From positions 13,593,100 to 13,657,099 of the forward strand of contig NC_079496.1 of the NCBI RefSeq assembly GCF_030052815.1: a stretch of DNA of 64,000 nucleotides, read 5' to 3'. The stretch's first letter is position 1. Each line of letters opens with the position of its first letter. Positions 47,401 to 58,987 of this stretch are shown one piece after another. The notes beneath the pieces were generated by a model that made no database searches, was not told the DNA's origin, and saw only the letters and a program-made list of their open reading frames with translations. Position numbers and translations under genes: made by a program. This DNA comes from Hevea brasiliensis (taxonomy: Eukaryota > Streptophyta > Magnoliopsida > Malpighiales > Euphorbiaceae).

Positions 47401-48933
47401 TTTAGGTACCCAAATGTACTTAGGTTTTTAGGGGTTAGTAGTTCTATCATTATTAAGATCAAACATTCTACCATATTCAAGATGGACTTTCCTAATAGTA
47501 CACCTATAATTGGTATGACCAAACTTGCCACAATAGTAACAATAACTATTGAACATTCTTGTTCTTGGTCTATATGCATGAGAGTGTGCATATGGTCTCA
47601 TGTGACCATTATTTTTGTGTCTAACATGTGCACGTGAACATGAAGCATTGTATGTATTATGATGGTTATGAGGCCTAGCAGCATGTTCCTTATAGGAGTT
47701 TGGCCTAGATGCAAATCTCCTAGATGTATATGTTCTATTAACATTTTGTTTAGGGACATGTTGATGATATGAAGTCTTTCTAGGTTCATTGCCATTAGGT
47801 ATCTTTGGCTCTTGTCCTTTAGGATTAGACACCTTTGGACTAGACTATTGGGGACTAGGCTCACTAGAACTAGTTGCTTTAACAAATATGGTCTTGGAAT
47901 GAGGTGCTTGTGCAAATTTGCTATAGCTAAGTCCATACTTGATCCTAGGAGATCTTTAAGAGTTTAAAATTACATAAAGTTATCCTTTCGTTTAGCAAAT
48001 TTGGAAGAGAAGTTTTTACCTTAACAATTTCATTTCTCAACTTCTCATTTTCTAATGAGAGCTCATCTAAGGATTTTTGCATATTATTATCTAAAGGTCT
48101 ATCATACTTAGATGAGGTTTTATACTCCTTCCTTAAACTAACTAGTTCCTTTTTCAAAAGTTTGTTTTTATTATGATTCAACTCAAGTTCTTCATTCATG
48201 ACTTCAAGAGCATTAACAAGTTCATCATAAGAAAATTCAACAATATCATCACTTAAAGTTACCTCATTGGAGCTTTCTTCCATCGCCATGGAGCATATGT
48301 TGGCAACTTTATCATTGGTCCCTTCATCTTCACATCTTGTGGGTATTGAACATTCCATGCTTCTTGTTCTTCTTGATTCTTTTTCATCATCTTCTAAAGC
48401 AATTAAGCGCATGTCAATCATGGAGTGTTCTTTGAAGCTTTGTTCATGAGTGTTATCCACTTGTGGCACTTGCTCCATTTATTGATAAGAGGAATAATTT
48501 TTTGAGTTTTCAACTTCATCAACTTGACAACAATGGTTAAAATTGTACATAGAATCAAGATAATCCCATATATCTGTAGCATTGGAGCATTTAGAGATAT
48601 TAACATAATGAAAATCATTTAAAGGAATTCTCAACATATGCATAGCTATTATATTCAAAGAAAACATATACTAATCATGCTTACTCCATTCACCCTTTAT
48701 CTTTGGCACATGCTCACCATCTACTACTTTGATAGGAATGAAGGGACCATTTTCAATTATATCCCATAAATCAACTCCTTTCGATTTGAGGAAGTAATAC
48801 ATCCTACTTTTTTAACAGAGAAAATCATTTCATCAAAGAAAGGGGGTTTTACTATCGATTGACTTTCTTGAACATTGATGGTTGCCACTGATCTTTGCTC
48901 CAAGATGGTTAAATCTTTATTGCATGGAGACTA
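47401..48933 (-). pseudogene. Copia (Sirevirus-type) Gag
   Basis: N-terminal part near 48667: MHMLRIPLNDFHYVN, then WDYLDSMYN (retrotransposon gag fold). The middle part (48478-47945) is acidic and then strongly helical (YDELVNALEVMNEELELNHN and KNKLLKKELVSLRKEYK), the coiled-coil usual in Sirevirus Gag. A basic part ends in the zinc knuckle CYYCGKFGHTNYRC (C-x2-C-x4-H-x4-C) near 47540-47500. The frame is broken near 48480, 47944 and 47835. Confidence 0.85.
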
Positions 48934-48945
48934 GCTCTGATACCA
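48934..48945 (-). other. Primer-binding site of copia element (initiator tRNA-Met)
   Basis: TGGTATCAGAGC on the minus strand, directly inside the 5' LTR. Confidence 0.92.
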
Positions 48946-48946
48946 C

Positions 48947-50118
48947 TATTGTCTCTTGTAGCAATCCCAGAGGGGTGGTGAATTGGATACTAATTGAAAA
49001 TTTTGGAAGCTAAGAAAATTTAATGGAAAACAAGAACAAGGAAGAGAGAAAAGAATGATGGTAGACACAAAGATTTATTAAAGTTCGGCCATCCCAAGCC
49101 TACATCCTCTCTTTAAGACTCTCCTTGAGAGTTAACTCCACTATAATTTTTCTTTGAGTGAACTATAAACTGCTTACAAAACCACAAGAGCAAACCCTTA
49201 CTCTTTTATAATTCCCTTTTCTCACAAGAGTAATTTAATACTCTATCACACTCAAGTTATAATAAATACTCTCAACAACTTTAAACTCACTTTCTGAACT
49301 CAAAAATTACAGTTCAAATAAACAAGCTCTCAAGAATTAATTATGGAAGTCAAGTTCTAGAGAGAGAAAGAATGAAAAGCTTTAGAGCATAATAAATTCT
49401 CAAAATCCAGTTGTTGTAACTTCCCTCCAGTCATAAATAGTCTCTATTTATAGTTTTGGTAAGAAAATGACCGTTGGACTTGCATTAAATGTAAATATAG
49501 TCGTTCAACCACATAAAACCTCATTTTATCGAGTTACAGAAACCAAGGTTTGACTGCTGAAGTCCCTTACTTCAGCTGTCAAAGGTGAAGGCGCCAAAAA
49601 CTTACTTTTGAAAACTTGAATTCAGCTACTCAATTTCCCTTCTTTAGGTGCCGAAGTTATCTCTGGATAGAAATGCAAAAAAAAGCTTTAAAAACTTATA
49701 ACTTTTTGTCACAAACTTGGATTTTTGATCCGTTTAAACTGTTAGAAAACTAATTTAATAGACTTTTCAACAAAAAGATTTTTGAAATCAAATTTTGCAT
49801 TTTTTAAGAGTGAAAATTTCATTTTTACTCCTCATTGGTTAAGAAAAAGGTAAAAACATGAACACTAAAAGTTTTGAAATGCCTAGACTGAAGCCAACAA
49901 AATTAATTAATTGAGATTCACAAAATTAAAAATTTACATAGTAGTGTCTCCTTGATTTTTGCTTCAATTGCTTGATCTCTTTCAATCTTGATTTGAAGCA
50001 ACTTTACTTTTTTAAATTTGGGACCTATAATCTTAATACAAACACTTCCAAAGTAGATTAATAACACACTAATTATTTATTATCATTAAAACGTGAATTA
50101 TGACCCCTAGGTTCAACA
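48947..50118 (-). repeat. 5' LTR of the Sirevirus-type copia element
   Basis: Pairs with 8325-9490; it ends GGTTCAACA at 50118 on the plus strand and is flanked by TSD GAACC. The palindrome cluster of the other LTR is present but decayed at 49550-49660. Confidence 0.9.
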
Positions 50119-50123
50119 GAACC

Positions 50124-52790
50124 TCTGATATCAAGCTTCCAAATAAGGCGGTCCTTTATTGTTTTACTGGGTTTTACAATTCTAAGAGAAATTAGAAGCT
50201 ACGAGGCTAAATTAGCTTTCCAAGAAACCAGATTCCTTCGCCAGGTAAAACACCAGGACCAAGTGTCGCCAACCCAAAAGCCCATTTCTGAGACATTGGC
50301 AAATTGATTAATTGAAAGAATATACAATCTAGGGAAAGTGAGTTTTAGAACCTGATTATTGCCCAACCATCTATCATGCCAGAATGAGATACGTTTGCCA
50401 AGGATATATAGAGTGTTATTCATAACTTAAAAACTATTACCATTTGTGGAGGTAGCACTTTGAATATCTTTCCATATTGCAGAAACATGATTGTCAGATG
50501 TTAAAAGAAGCCCACAATCATAAGAAAAATGGTATTTTGACTGAAGAACTGACACCCAACTGGATTGGTGACTTCTTCGTAATTGCCATACCATTTGAAT
50601 GGTAAAGCTTTATTATACAGAGGGATATTGCAGATGCCCAGGCCACCTTTGTGTTTAGGCTTAAGAAGTGATTCTCATTTAACAAGATGAATCTTTTTGA
50701 CATCAACCCCTCCTACCCAGAAGAATGACCGCAAGATATTCTCAAATTTGAGTGCTACAGATTTCGAGATTTTTAAGACAACAGGAAATAAATTGGCATG
50801 TTTGAAAAGGAAGCTTTTATAAGCATTAAGCGATTGAAAGGATTTTACCTTTCTCTAAAGCCAACTTGTTTTCAATCTTCTGTATAATAGGCATCCACAT
50901 TGTTAAATTCCTTAGGTTAGCACCCAAGTACTTGGTAAAGTATCTATGTTGTAACTTATGAAGAGTGTGCTCATCAACATTGATGCCAAACAAAATACTC
51001 TTGTTAAAATTCACACCCAAACCCAAGACTAACTGAAAGCAGCGTAATATTCGCGTGATAGCATTAATAAACTGAATTTTCAGTTCACAGGAAATAATAG
51101 TATCATCAGTGAATTGCTGATGGGAGATTTAAAACTCTCTTTGATCCACTCAAACCCCTTGTAGCCAGCCTTGGTTACATGGCCCCCCGTTTCAACTCGC
51201 TCTTCATTTTGAGTTCTTTTGTTAGGCTCCCACTAATTAAAATAGAAACACGAGCATCTGAGATACAAGTAGAAACCCATGCTCTCCACTTCGAAGTGAA
51301 GCCCACGTATTCCATGGATCTTTCAAGGTTGTCCCATCTAAAATAATCGAACACCTACACCTTCTCAAAGGTTAGCTTGAATACAAAGCATCCCTTCTTG
51401 TTTTTTCTATTATAACCGACCACTTCATTTGCCATTGGGAAAGAGTCCAGAATCTACCTCCCTTTTATAAAAGCATTCTGGTTTGCTCATATCTGATTTC
51501 AACTACTGAATTAACAAGATTTTCGGTGCTATAAGATCATGGTTTTCTACAGTGTCCTCCCACTTATCAAGCTGTAACTTCAATTCATTCAACTTTGATT
51601 TCACATTGTCAAAAACAGAATAGTTCCAAACTTGAACTTCTATTTAAGAGCTTCAACTTAACAGGTAACGGCACACATGGGCTATCTGAAGAGATCTCTT
51701 TCCAAAAGCTTCAATAACCTCACAAAACTTTGGCCCAGTCCACCATGCATCAAGAAGTCCCACAGATTATGGTCCCCAGTCTAAGGATCAGCAGTAAGGA
51801 GAATAGGATTATGGTGAGATCACATATGGTCCTCATGGCAACCCTTCTAAAAGCAAATTGGGGAATCTAGAAATCCAGTGAGAAGACACTAAGCATCCAT
51901 CAATTTTTCTCATTGACACAGAGTTCCTCCATATGAATTTCTTTCCTCTCAAGGGAATATCAACAAGACTAAGATCGTTCACCAATGTGTGAAAGTTATT
52001 CATCCCAAGCAGAGAGTATCTGCAACTTCTTCTATCATTCATTTCTAGGACCTGGTTAAAATCCCCAAAAAGAAAATTCGGGATATTTAGAGAGTGTAGC
52101 TTTTGCTTAATTTCCATCCACAACATTTCTTGTTCTTGAACATCAAAAGGTGCATAGAAAAGGGCAATTAAAATATAGAAGTCACTATTTAAATTGTGTT
52201 GCACTTTATTGTAGTGCAGAAGCTAAAAGTTCCACAATTAACGATTAGAATTTTACATGGGCTGGTTTATATATTTTATTATGCTGGTTTATGATGTGGG
52301 ACTTTCCCAACTCTAGCATTTTTTTTTCTTTTCTCATTTTTTAAGCTTTTTTTTTAAGTTAGGCTTTTCAGTTTGGGTTGTTGAGTCACATTACATAGGC
52401 TGGAGTGTGAATTTATATTCAATTTATATATTTTATGGCACCATTTGAAAAAATAACCTAAGCCATTTTAACTTTATGGGCATCATGGCTATAAACCAAT
52501 TTCATTTTCTATCATCCACTGATGTGGTACTTTCACATTCCAACATTAACATGTATTGAGCCTTTATTCCAAGCAACTAACAGACCTACAGACGAACCAA
52601 ATGCTTCAATAGAGACGCAGCCATGATCACCCAAGCCCCAAAAGCTTATGATTGTGGAAAAGGTAAAAGAGGAGCATTTCGTCTCATGGAGACCAACCAA
52701 CTCCACTTAGTGCTTCCGAATCAGATCTCTGAGGAAAGATCTTTTAACAGATCCTCCAATACCCCTAAAAATCCATGATAAAAGACACAA
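50124..52790 (-). mobile_element. Degenerate LINE (non-LTR retrotransposon): endonuclease and RT
   Basis: Minus strand, 5' to 3': endonuclease start near 52785 (SWIFRGIGGSVKRSFLRDL, VELVGLHETK), a 349-bp insertion, then endonuclease DFYILIALFYAPFD, PNFLFGDFNQVLEMNDRRS and IDGCLVS (52204-51833). RT follows: KWRAWVSTCISDARVSILIS (about 51290), the active site QFTDDTIISC (aspartates at 51102-51107) and LGLGVNFNKSILFGINVD. The zf-RVT region GKRISFWHDRWLGNN (50400) comes last. Stops and shifts are frequent. The code continues at 8324-7923 beyond the copia element. ORF1 is not seen. Confidence 0.88.
52197..52545. repeat. LTR-like 349-bp insertion in the LINE endonuclease
   Basis: It starts TGTTGCACTTTATTG and ends CACATTCCAACA (plus strand), with TGTTG...CAACA terminal inverted repeat. 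It interrupts endonuclease code between KGSIHVN and NLNSDFYIL. It includes GTGGGACTTTCCCAAC and GTGGTACTTTCACATTCC, near-repeats facing the same way as in some plant LTRs. I find no clear 5-bp TSD, so the class (solo LTR or other) is open. Confidence 0.6.
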
Positions 52791-53554
52791 CATCGTTAAG
52801 GGATATAATAGAGCTGAAAAATCAAGAAACAAGAAAATAAGGAAAGATGCTTGCCCGATAACTAGATTGGAATAAAGGTATTAGCAGGTCTGAGTGAAGA
52901 TTTTGCGATTGGCGGAGATTGTTGTGACGTCTAATTTAATTTACAAAGACAATTGGTCTGAATTTTTTTTTTCCTTATCTCAACACCTAACTAACTCAAA
53001 TAACTTTGAGGCCTTCAATCATTGGGCTCAAAATAATTAACTTTAATTATTTTAATAATTAAATCCTAGGGTATATAAATTTGATGTGAGAATGGTAAAT
53101 TGCTAAGCCAGAATTTAGCTCTATTGTATAGTTCATTAGTGCCTCAAACGCTGTGGTTAGCCCTTTGCTTGCAGATTTGTTAACTCGAACAATTTTCTGA
53201 CCTAAGATGCAGAAATTCAACTTAGAGGATCCAATTAAAACATAAGCCTTTTTCCTCATATCAGGTAGATCGCTCGTTATGTTATGCAGGGAGCTTGTTA
53301 TATTAGATAGATAAATAAAAAAAAAAAAAAAGCAGCAAAATTGAAAATGCATAAAAAAATTAAATTTTTTCTCTATTCCAGACAAAAAGGAAAAAAAAAT
53401 CCAATATGTAAACGCCAAATATCCCCACTTGATGAATTCCAACATTGATCAACATTCAAAATCTTTTTTTTTCCCATTAAAACCGCATTTAATATGGGAT
53501 ATAATATATTTCATGTAATTTAATCAACGATGTAATATAATATAATTATTATTT

Positions 53555-53555
<1 letters not shown>
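52791..53555. other. Intergenic sequence between LINE and BURP gene
   Basis: No supported gene. A 128-codon minus-strand frame (53445-53059) exists but is rich in Phe and T-run codons and resembles no family I know, so it is not called. An A-run lies at 53318-53331. Confidence 0.5.

Positions 53556-53590
<35 letters not shown>
53556..53590. repeat. (TAA)n microsatellite
   Basis: About 11 perfect trinucleotide units in AT-rich sequence 3' of the BURP gene. Confidence 0.9.
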
Positions 53591-53830
53591 TCAATAGATT
53601 GAGCATTTTCGGATATGAATTTGGAACTAGTTTGTTTTTATTATTTAATACTCTAGTAAGTTTGAATTTTATATATTGAGTGTTAATTATCTGAACCCTA
53701 AATATAAAAGTGTATATTTTATACTTCTATTTATAAATTTTGTATATAAAAATAATTACATTAATTAAAGTGTAATTGGTTGCATAATATAATTATCAAT
53801 CCATTACATTAAATTATTATTATATAACTA

Positions 53831-53922
53831 AACAAAATAATGGAAGATAGATATGCATTCCATTGTTATAATTTTTAACAAAATAATGGAAGATAGATAT
53901 GCATTCCATTGTTATAATTTTA
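53831..53922. repeat. Tandem duplication, 46-bp unit, downstream of BURP gene
   Basis: Two copies of a 46-bp unit start at 53831 and 53877 (aacaaaataatggaagatag...), identical to the eye. On the minus strand they begin about 20-110 bp after the BURP stop codon and so may lie in the 3' UTR. Confidence 0.9.
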
Positions 53923-53944
53923 ATTACATCTTACTAAACATAAT

Positions 53945-55139
53945 CTATTTGGGTACCCAAACAATGGTATCACTATTAAAGAAGTGACAAATTGGAGGTC
54001 CTCCAGGCTTAACCTTCAGGATCTGGAAGGCAATATGCTTGGGGTTCCAAGCAGATGTATCTGTGTGGCAAACTGCAATGGCTTTAGCTTTGGAGCCATC
54101 AACGCCTTCCAATGGAATCGTATAAGCCTTTGTGGCATTGATCATATGACAGTAAAATACAACATATGCATATCTCTGCCTGTGGCACACTATTTGATTA
54201 TCTCCAATCATTTTGATTCCCTTTGAAATAGTATACTCCTGTTCTTTATTCTCCTTTTCTGCCTCATTCGCAAGCGCCTGAACTTTCTTCCCAAACTTTG
54301 TAATGACAAAATCAACTAGTGATTCTAAAGAGGTAGCACAATATTTATTTTCTCCCCTAATATTTGGTGCCTCACAGTCTTCAATTGTTCGTTTTGCAAT
54401 TTGAGCTTCCTTTGACGAAGGTTTTATGGAAAAATATTTGAGAATTTGTGGTAACATATTGCTTGAAAATGGTATGGTTTCAGCAATTTTTCTTGGCAAG
54501 AAATTGGAGGTTTTGTTTGATTTAGTAAAATTAAGGGTCATGTTTTTGTGAGGAAGGAGATCATCATATAAGAAGAATATAGTGGTTTCACTTGGTATGA
54601 AAACTTCATTAGATTTTCTCAATTCTGGCCAATATGCAATTCCATACCTTCCCTGGAATCTCGTACTCACGAATGAAAGAGTGGAGATTGAAATTCCATT
54701 CTTGAATTCTTAAATTAAGCGAAAATTTCATTAGTATTTGATTGAAGCAAAACAATAATAATAATAATAATAATAATAATAAAGCAACTTGTAATGGATT
54801 GTTTGTCACTAATACGACGATTGAAAAAGAAAGAGAAAATGAAACGAACCAGGCTGTAAAAGATCTTGTAGAGCTTTGGGCATGGAAGTGTCTGGTAACA
54901 TGGACTTCCAATACACCTCTGCAGGTAAAGAAGCATTGCTTCCTCTTAAAGCAAGCTGCCAAACTTATATTAATTAGTTTCTTATCTTATTTGCATCTAC
55001 TAACATATATATATATATATATATATATATAAACAAGCACAGTTGTTTTTTTTTTTTTTTAACATAATTAAGCATATATAGAATAAAATTTAGTGCTCAC
55101 ACAGAAGAAAGCAAAGATGGAAAGAAGATGAAACTCCAT
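53945..55139 (-). CDS. BURP-domain secreted protein (three exons)
   Basis: Proposed exons: 55139-55101, 54955-54850 and 54708-53945, with GT-AG introns of 145 and 141 bp, giving 302 residues. Exon 1 encodes a hydrophobic signal peptide (MEFHLLSIFAFFC), completed in exon 2 (LALRGSNA). Exon 2 then gives LPAEVYWKSMLPDTSMPKAL, the short conserved segment after the signal peptide in RD22/BNM2/USP-type proteins. Exon 3 holds the BURP domain from about residue 90: FF start, FLPRKIAETIPFSS, ENKYCATSLESLVDF, and the four CH pairs at about 223, 235, 262 and 289, spaced CH-x10-CH-x25-CH-x25-CH as the family requires; it ends VWVPK. There are no tandem repeats between signal and domain, so it is USP/BNM2-like rather than RD22-like. 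BURP proteins are secreted to the cell wall or vacuole; the molecular role is unsettled. No stop or shift is seen, and this is the only gene in the window that looks intact. Splice sites are my reading. Confidence 0.9.
54754..54780. repeat. (AAT)n microsatellite in BURP intron 2
   Basis: Nine units lie within the 141-bp intron. Variable-length alleles are likely. Confidence 0.85.
55005..55031. repeat. (AT)n microsatellite in BURP intron 1
   Basis: About 13 dinucleotide units, followed by a T-run (55046-55061). Confidence 0.85.
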
Positions 55140-56933
55140 AGGAACTCCAAAAGATTTCTACTGAAAATTTGGAACAAGCTACCGTATGAGAATGGGATGT
55201 GCAATGCTTGCAAGTTGGCTTGAATTTTGAAGCCATTTGTCGGTTCTGTGGCCATAGTCTTCCACGAAGAAACACGTGTTTACCCAAGACAAAAGGGGAA
55301 TGGATAGTCCTCCACTAAAATAGACCCTAGCTGTCTATCCTTGGAAATCACATAATCTACTTTTTAGTTAAAAATTTTATAATTAAAAAATATTTATAAG
55401 ATTGTTGAATATACTGATTAAAATATATATTATAAAATGAATTAATTTACAGATATTTTATGGGAATAAATTAAAATTCATTCAAAATACATGTCAATGG
55501 TATAATTCGAATAAAATATTTTATAAGATTTACAATAATAGTGAAGTGCATGGGCTGAAATATTATTTAATAATAAATATTAATAATTAAATTTACTAAA
55601 ATTAATATTAAATTAACTATATCATATTTTTAATTTGAAAATATTTCAGTTATAATTTATAAAATTTTTATAACATTTACTGTATTAAAATTAAATTTAT
55701 TTTTAACACTCATTATTGTGAATCAAAATTTAAATTAGTAAAAATTATATATTATCTAATAAAGTTTTAACTTTAAAGAGTTAAATAAAAATATAATAAA
55801 AAATTTATTTAAACTAAAACTACGTAGTTTTGTGCTTTTCACTTAGGTTATATTAATCCTAATCCATATTTTGCTCATTGATTTGTTATTATTTTATAAT
55901 TTGGATGAAAATATTATATGACTTATTATGAATATTTAGTTTTATATTGTGTTTTTAAATGAGAATTGCTAGTTTAATTTTAATATTTCTCTTGAGTAAG
56001 TCAATATATTTATGTTACTTTATTGATATTTTATTTTGATATTTTTATTGTTATTTTCATATTATTACTAATATTTTTATTGAAATTTGATGATAGGAAA
56101 ATATAATTGATTTTGTTACTATAATTTTGAGTACAAGAATTGATAATTAAACCAAATCAGAATTAAAATCGAAAGTATTTAAAATCGAACCAGATTCAAA
56201 ATCAAAATTTAGCTCCTTTTTTAAATCTAAAAAATAAAAGAACCGAAGCTCGATTTTAGTTTCAATTCTTACAAAAATGATGATGAAGATGCCAATAACA
56301 TTGTAAAAAAATTTTCTATGTAGTAGCGTATGATACAAGGGTAGGCAAAGAGATTGTGAAGCATGAAAAGTAAAAGGAAACTATCAAACATGCACACATA
56401 CACACAGCATTACGAACATTTATCCAAAGGCTCAGCTACTGACAGCTCCTTAAAATTACAAACATTAAACGTCGCATTTTTTATTGACCATTATCGTGCA
56501 AGCTGGCTGTGCAAAAATGTCCAATCATACTTTAGTTTGCAGGTTTTCAGTAGCATTGCCTGTCATATATAAGGCACAATCTTAGATCATTTGTTATAAT
56601 ACTGCATTGATCTTAGTTTGTATGATTCTGACATTTGACAAATTTGGATTTATTTTGGAAAAGAAACGGAATTCTTACTAAATCATATTAGCTAATCTAC
56701 AAAGAGCCACAAGTTAACAAAATTCCCTTAACAATCTAGACAGAACCAAACATTTTTCCTAACAATGGTTCCAGGAAGGGAACCACAGCATTACATGTGT
56801 AATCAAATTTCATTAGGGAAAAATAGAAATTTTTCAACAGATTATGTTTATCAATTGCACAGAGTCTAATTTTCTTGCACTTCATCAATCTGCACATGCC
56901 TTTATCTGTTTATGATCCATTTATAGGCACCAA
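55140..56933. other. AT-rich spacer upstream of BURP gene
   Basis: It should contain the BURP promoter (minus strand). I cannot name a TATA box or other site with confidence. No coding sequence with family resemblance is seen. From about 56350 to 56933 the sequence may be the far part of the kinase intron, but I find no kinase exon in it. Confidence 0.5.
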
Positions 56934-58765
56934 AGATATGGACTCACTGCAAGTGCACGGATCGTTCAAGTAGCATGAAAAATAGATAACGTTTCCTTGA
57001 AGAGTTGTGTTGTAAATTGAATTTTTGATGTAAAATGAATTATATTAATTGTAATTTAATCAAACAAATAAAAAATTGAAGTTTAGAATATGAAAATGCA
57101 AAGTTTAATGCAACAAATGACTAATTTAATGATTGACTAAATAAAGAAAATAATAGTATTAATAATGAAAAGTGATAAATGAGATTTAACTAAGTACTTA
57201 AAAGTAAAATTCAAAATAACAATTGGTAAAAGACGGTTCCAGAGTTAAGGGTTCATATTCAAATCAATTTGAAAATTTTCCTAGTTAGCCTGATTCATAA
57301 AATTTATGAGTTTAAAGGAGATTAATTTTAAAATCTTTTGAAATCTCTTTTGAGTAAAACAAAGAGTATTTTAGTTGATTAAATCTTAAAGAGTATTTTA
57401 GTTGATTAAATCTTACTTTTGCAGAGTTTGAAATCAACTAAAACCCATTAAAATTTTTAATCAATCTATAATATCATCTTAACCCTTAGTCTATTTATAG
57501 ATTTAAGTTAATTAAGTCCAGTTTCTTGATTATCTATTACTTGGTTTTCTCCTTTTGGTCCTTCAACCAAGGATTAAAAATATAACTTAGTGGGATCCTA
57601 CACTAAGCATGTCATAAAGCGCACAAGAAATGAATTAAACTTCATAGAAATCATAAAATCTAGGCTAATCTAGTTTAAATCCACAAAATAACTCAAATAT
57701 TATATCCTCAACTCTAAAATCTTAAGAAATTACTCACTATCCATGGTTAATAAAAGAGATTGTAAGCAAAAGAAGTTATAAAACATCAAAAGTAAACTAA
57801 AACTGAAGAAACCCAATTTTTGGCGTGAAGAAATGGTGAAGAAGAAGAAGAATCCAAGCTCTACAGACAAAAATAGCATGCTTTGCTCTTTTTTCTATCC
57901 TCTTTCATCAAAATATTTCTTCTTACAGTAAAAATAATATAAGGAGACTTTTATACTTCCTAACAAAAACCCTAAAATAGGCTAAAAATGGTTTGGAATG
58001 ATTTTCCACGTCAATTGATTTGTGTGAAGATGCATAACTGATGGAGTGCTTGTGCAGGATCTTATGTAGGATCAGGTCTGAGAAGGATGGTTGAAGATGG
58101 ACTTGCATGGCCATGCATGACTCTCTGCACATTTCGGCAAACCTTAGAATTCTTCTGTGTCATTGCATAAGCAGTTGCATGGCCATGCAAGAAGCTATGC
58201 AACTTTTGACAGCTTTGAATAATTTTTTAGCTTTCTGCATAAGCAGTTGCATAAGTTGTGCAATAAGTTATGCAAGTTTCAACAACTCTGAAATTGCACT
58301 TCAAATTTGTGCGTAAGAAGCTACACAAGTTATGCAGGATCCTGTGAAACTTTTGAAGGAGTTGTAGCTATTTTCCTAATTCTCGCAAAAGTAGTTACAC
58401 AGCTCATGCAAAAAGTTGTGCAACTCTCAGTAGGATTCAACAATTTCTTTATGTTCTAGATGTGGATTGCACAAGCTGTGCAACTTCTTGTGTAACTTTC
58501 AGTAGCCTTCAAATTTAGCAAATTTTAAACTTCATTTTTGGCATCTTTGAGCTTGGAATTCATTCTTCAAAAATGTAATTGACCGCTAATTCTTCACAAA
58601 ATACCATTTGGCCTACAAAACAAGAACAAATTCACAAATTAAACTAAAATTAACAAATATGAAAAACCAATTAAATAACCAATGAAATTAACTAAAATTA
58701 ATCAATAAAAAGGTAAATTGACTATGAAATCTAAACCTAATTATCTACATGATATGCAAGTATCA
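56934..58765 (-). repeat. Solo Athila-type LTR E
   Basis: On the minus strand it starts TGATACTTGCATATC at 58765 and ends GAGTCCATATCT at 56934; the terminal TATCA has become TATCT. A perfect TSD ACCAA flanks it (56929-56933 and 58766-58770). The internal stretch around 57240-57560 resembles the Athila LTR at 13250-13560, so the family is related but distinct. No internal domain. It carries the palindrome array at 58040-58510. Confidence 0.85.
58040..58510. repeat. Palindrome array in LTR E
   Basis: Perfect TTGCATGGCCATGCAA at 58175-58190 and a one-base variant at 58103-58118. Several TTGCATAAGTTGTGCAA-like copies follow (for example 58247-58263 and 58260-58275). The array starts 255 bp from the LTR start in its own sense. 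Confidence 0.78.
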
Positions 58766-58918
58766 ACCAACAACTATATCAAAGATGCTATAAGAGTTTG
58801 AGTTCACATGCAGAAGAGGTTTAGCTAAAAGGTATAGTTTTTATGATTACATTAAAAAAATGGATTAAGAAAATTTGTTAGCTTTGTATAGATAAATTAA
58901 TGAAGCCAAAGAATGTAC
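58766..58918 (-). other. Start of kinase intron
   Basis: After the exon end at 58919 the minus strand has GTACATTC, a plausible splice donor, at a place where kinases of this family have a phase-1 intron (within the APE motif). The intron then holds solo LTR E. Confidence 0.6.
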
Positions 58919-58987
58919 CTGGAGCTAAGTACCCAAATGTGCCAGCAAATGAGGTCCAATTTGACGAGTCTAGCATCAAGATCCTAG
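58919..58987 (-). pseudogene. LRR receptor kinase relic, activation loop
   Basis: The minus strand reads AGG ATC then LMLDSSNWTSFAGTFGYLAP and stops at the splice donor. This is the activation segment of LRR receptor-like kinases of the MIK2-like group. It directly continues DFGIA at 63049-63035 when element D is removed. The C-lobe exon is not found to the left. Confidence 0.85.

Larger units (their letters stand above)
8325..50118 (-). mobile_element. Ty1/copia, Sirevirus-type element, minus strand, hosting the nest
   Basis: Two LTRs of about 1.17 kb (8325-9490 and 48947-50118) are flanked by a perfect 5-bp TSD, GAACC (8320-8324 and 50119-50123). The PBS matches initiator tRNA-Met. Gag, integrase, the end of RT and RNase H run in copia order (integrase before RT). 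A 3.3-kb stretch between the end of pol and the 3' LTR, and palindromic motifs in the non-coding parts, fit Sireviruses. A central part of RT is deleted. The Athila element interrupts RNase H. By eye about 10% of positions differ in the first 120 bp of the two LTRs, so it is old. Confidence 0.9.

Noticed and set aside
53059..53445. 128-codon minus-strand frame beside the LINE
   Set aside because: Phe-rich with T-run codons, no recognisable domain or supporting context.
54742..55032. Plus-strand frame with polyasparagine
   Set aside because: Antisense of BURP exon 2 and introns; the Asn run is the intron 2 microsatellite.
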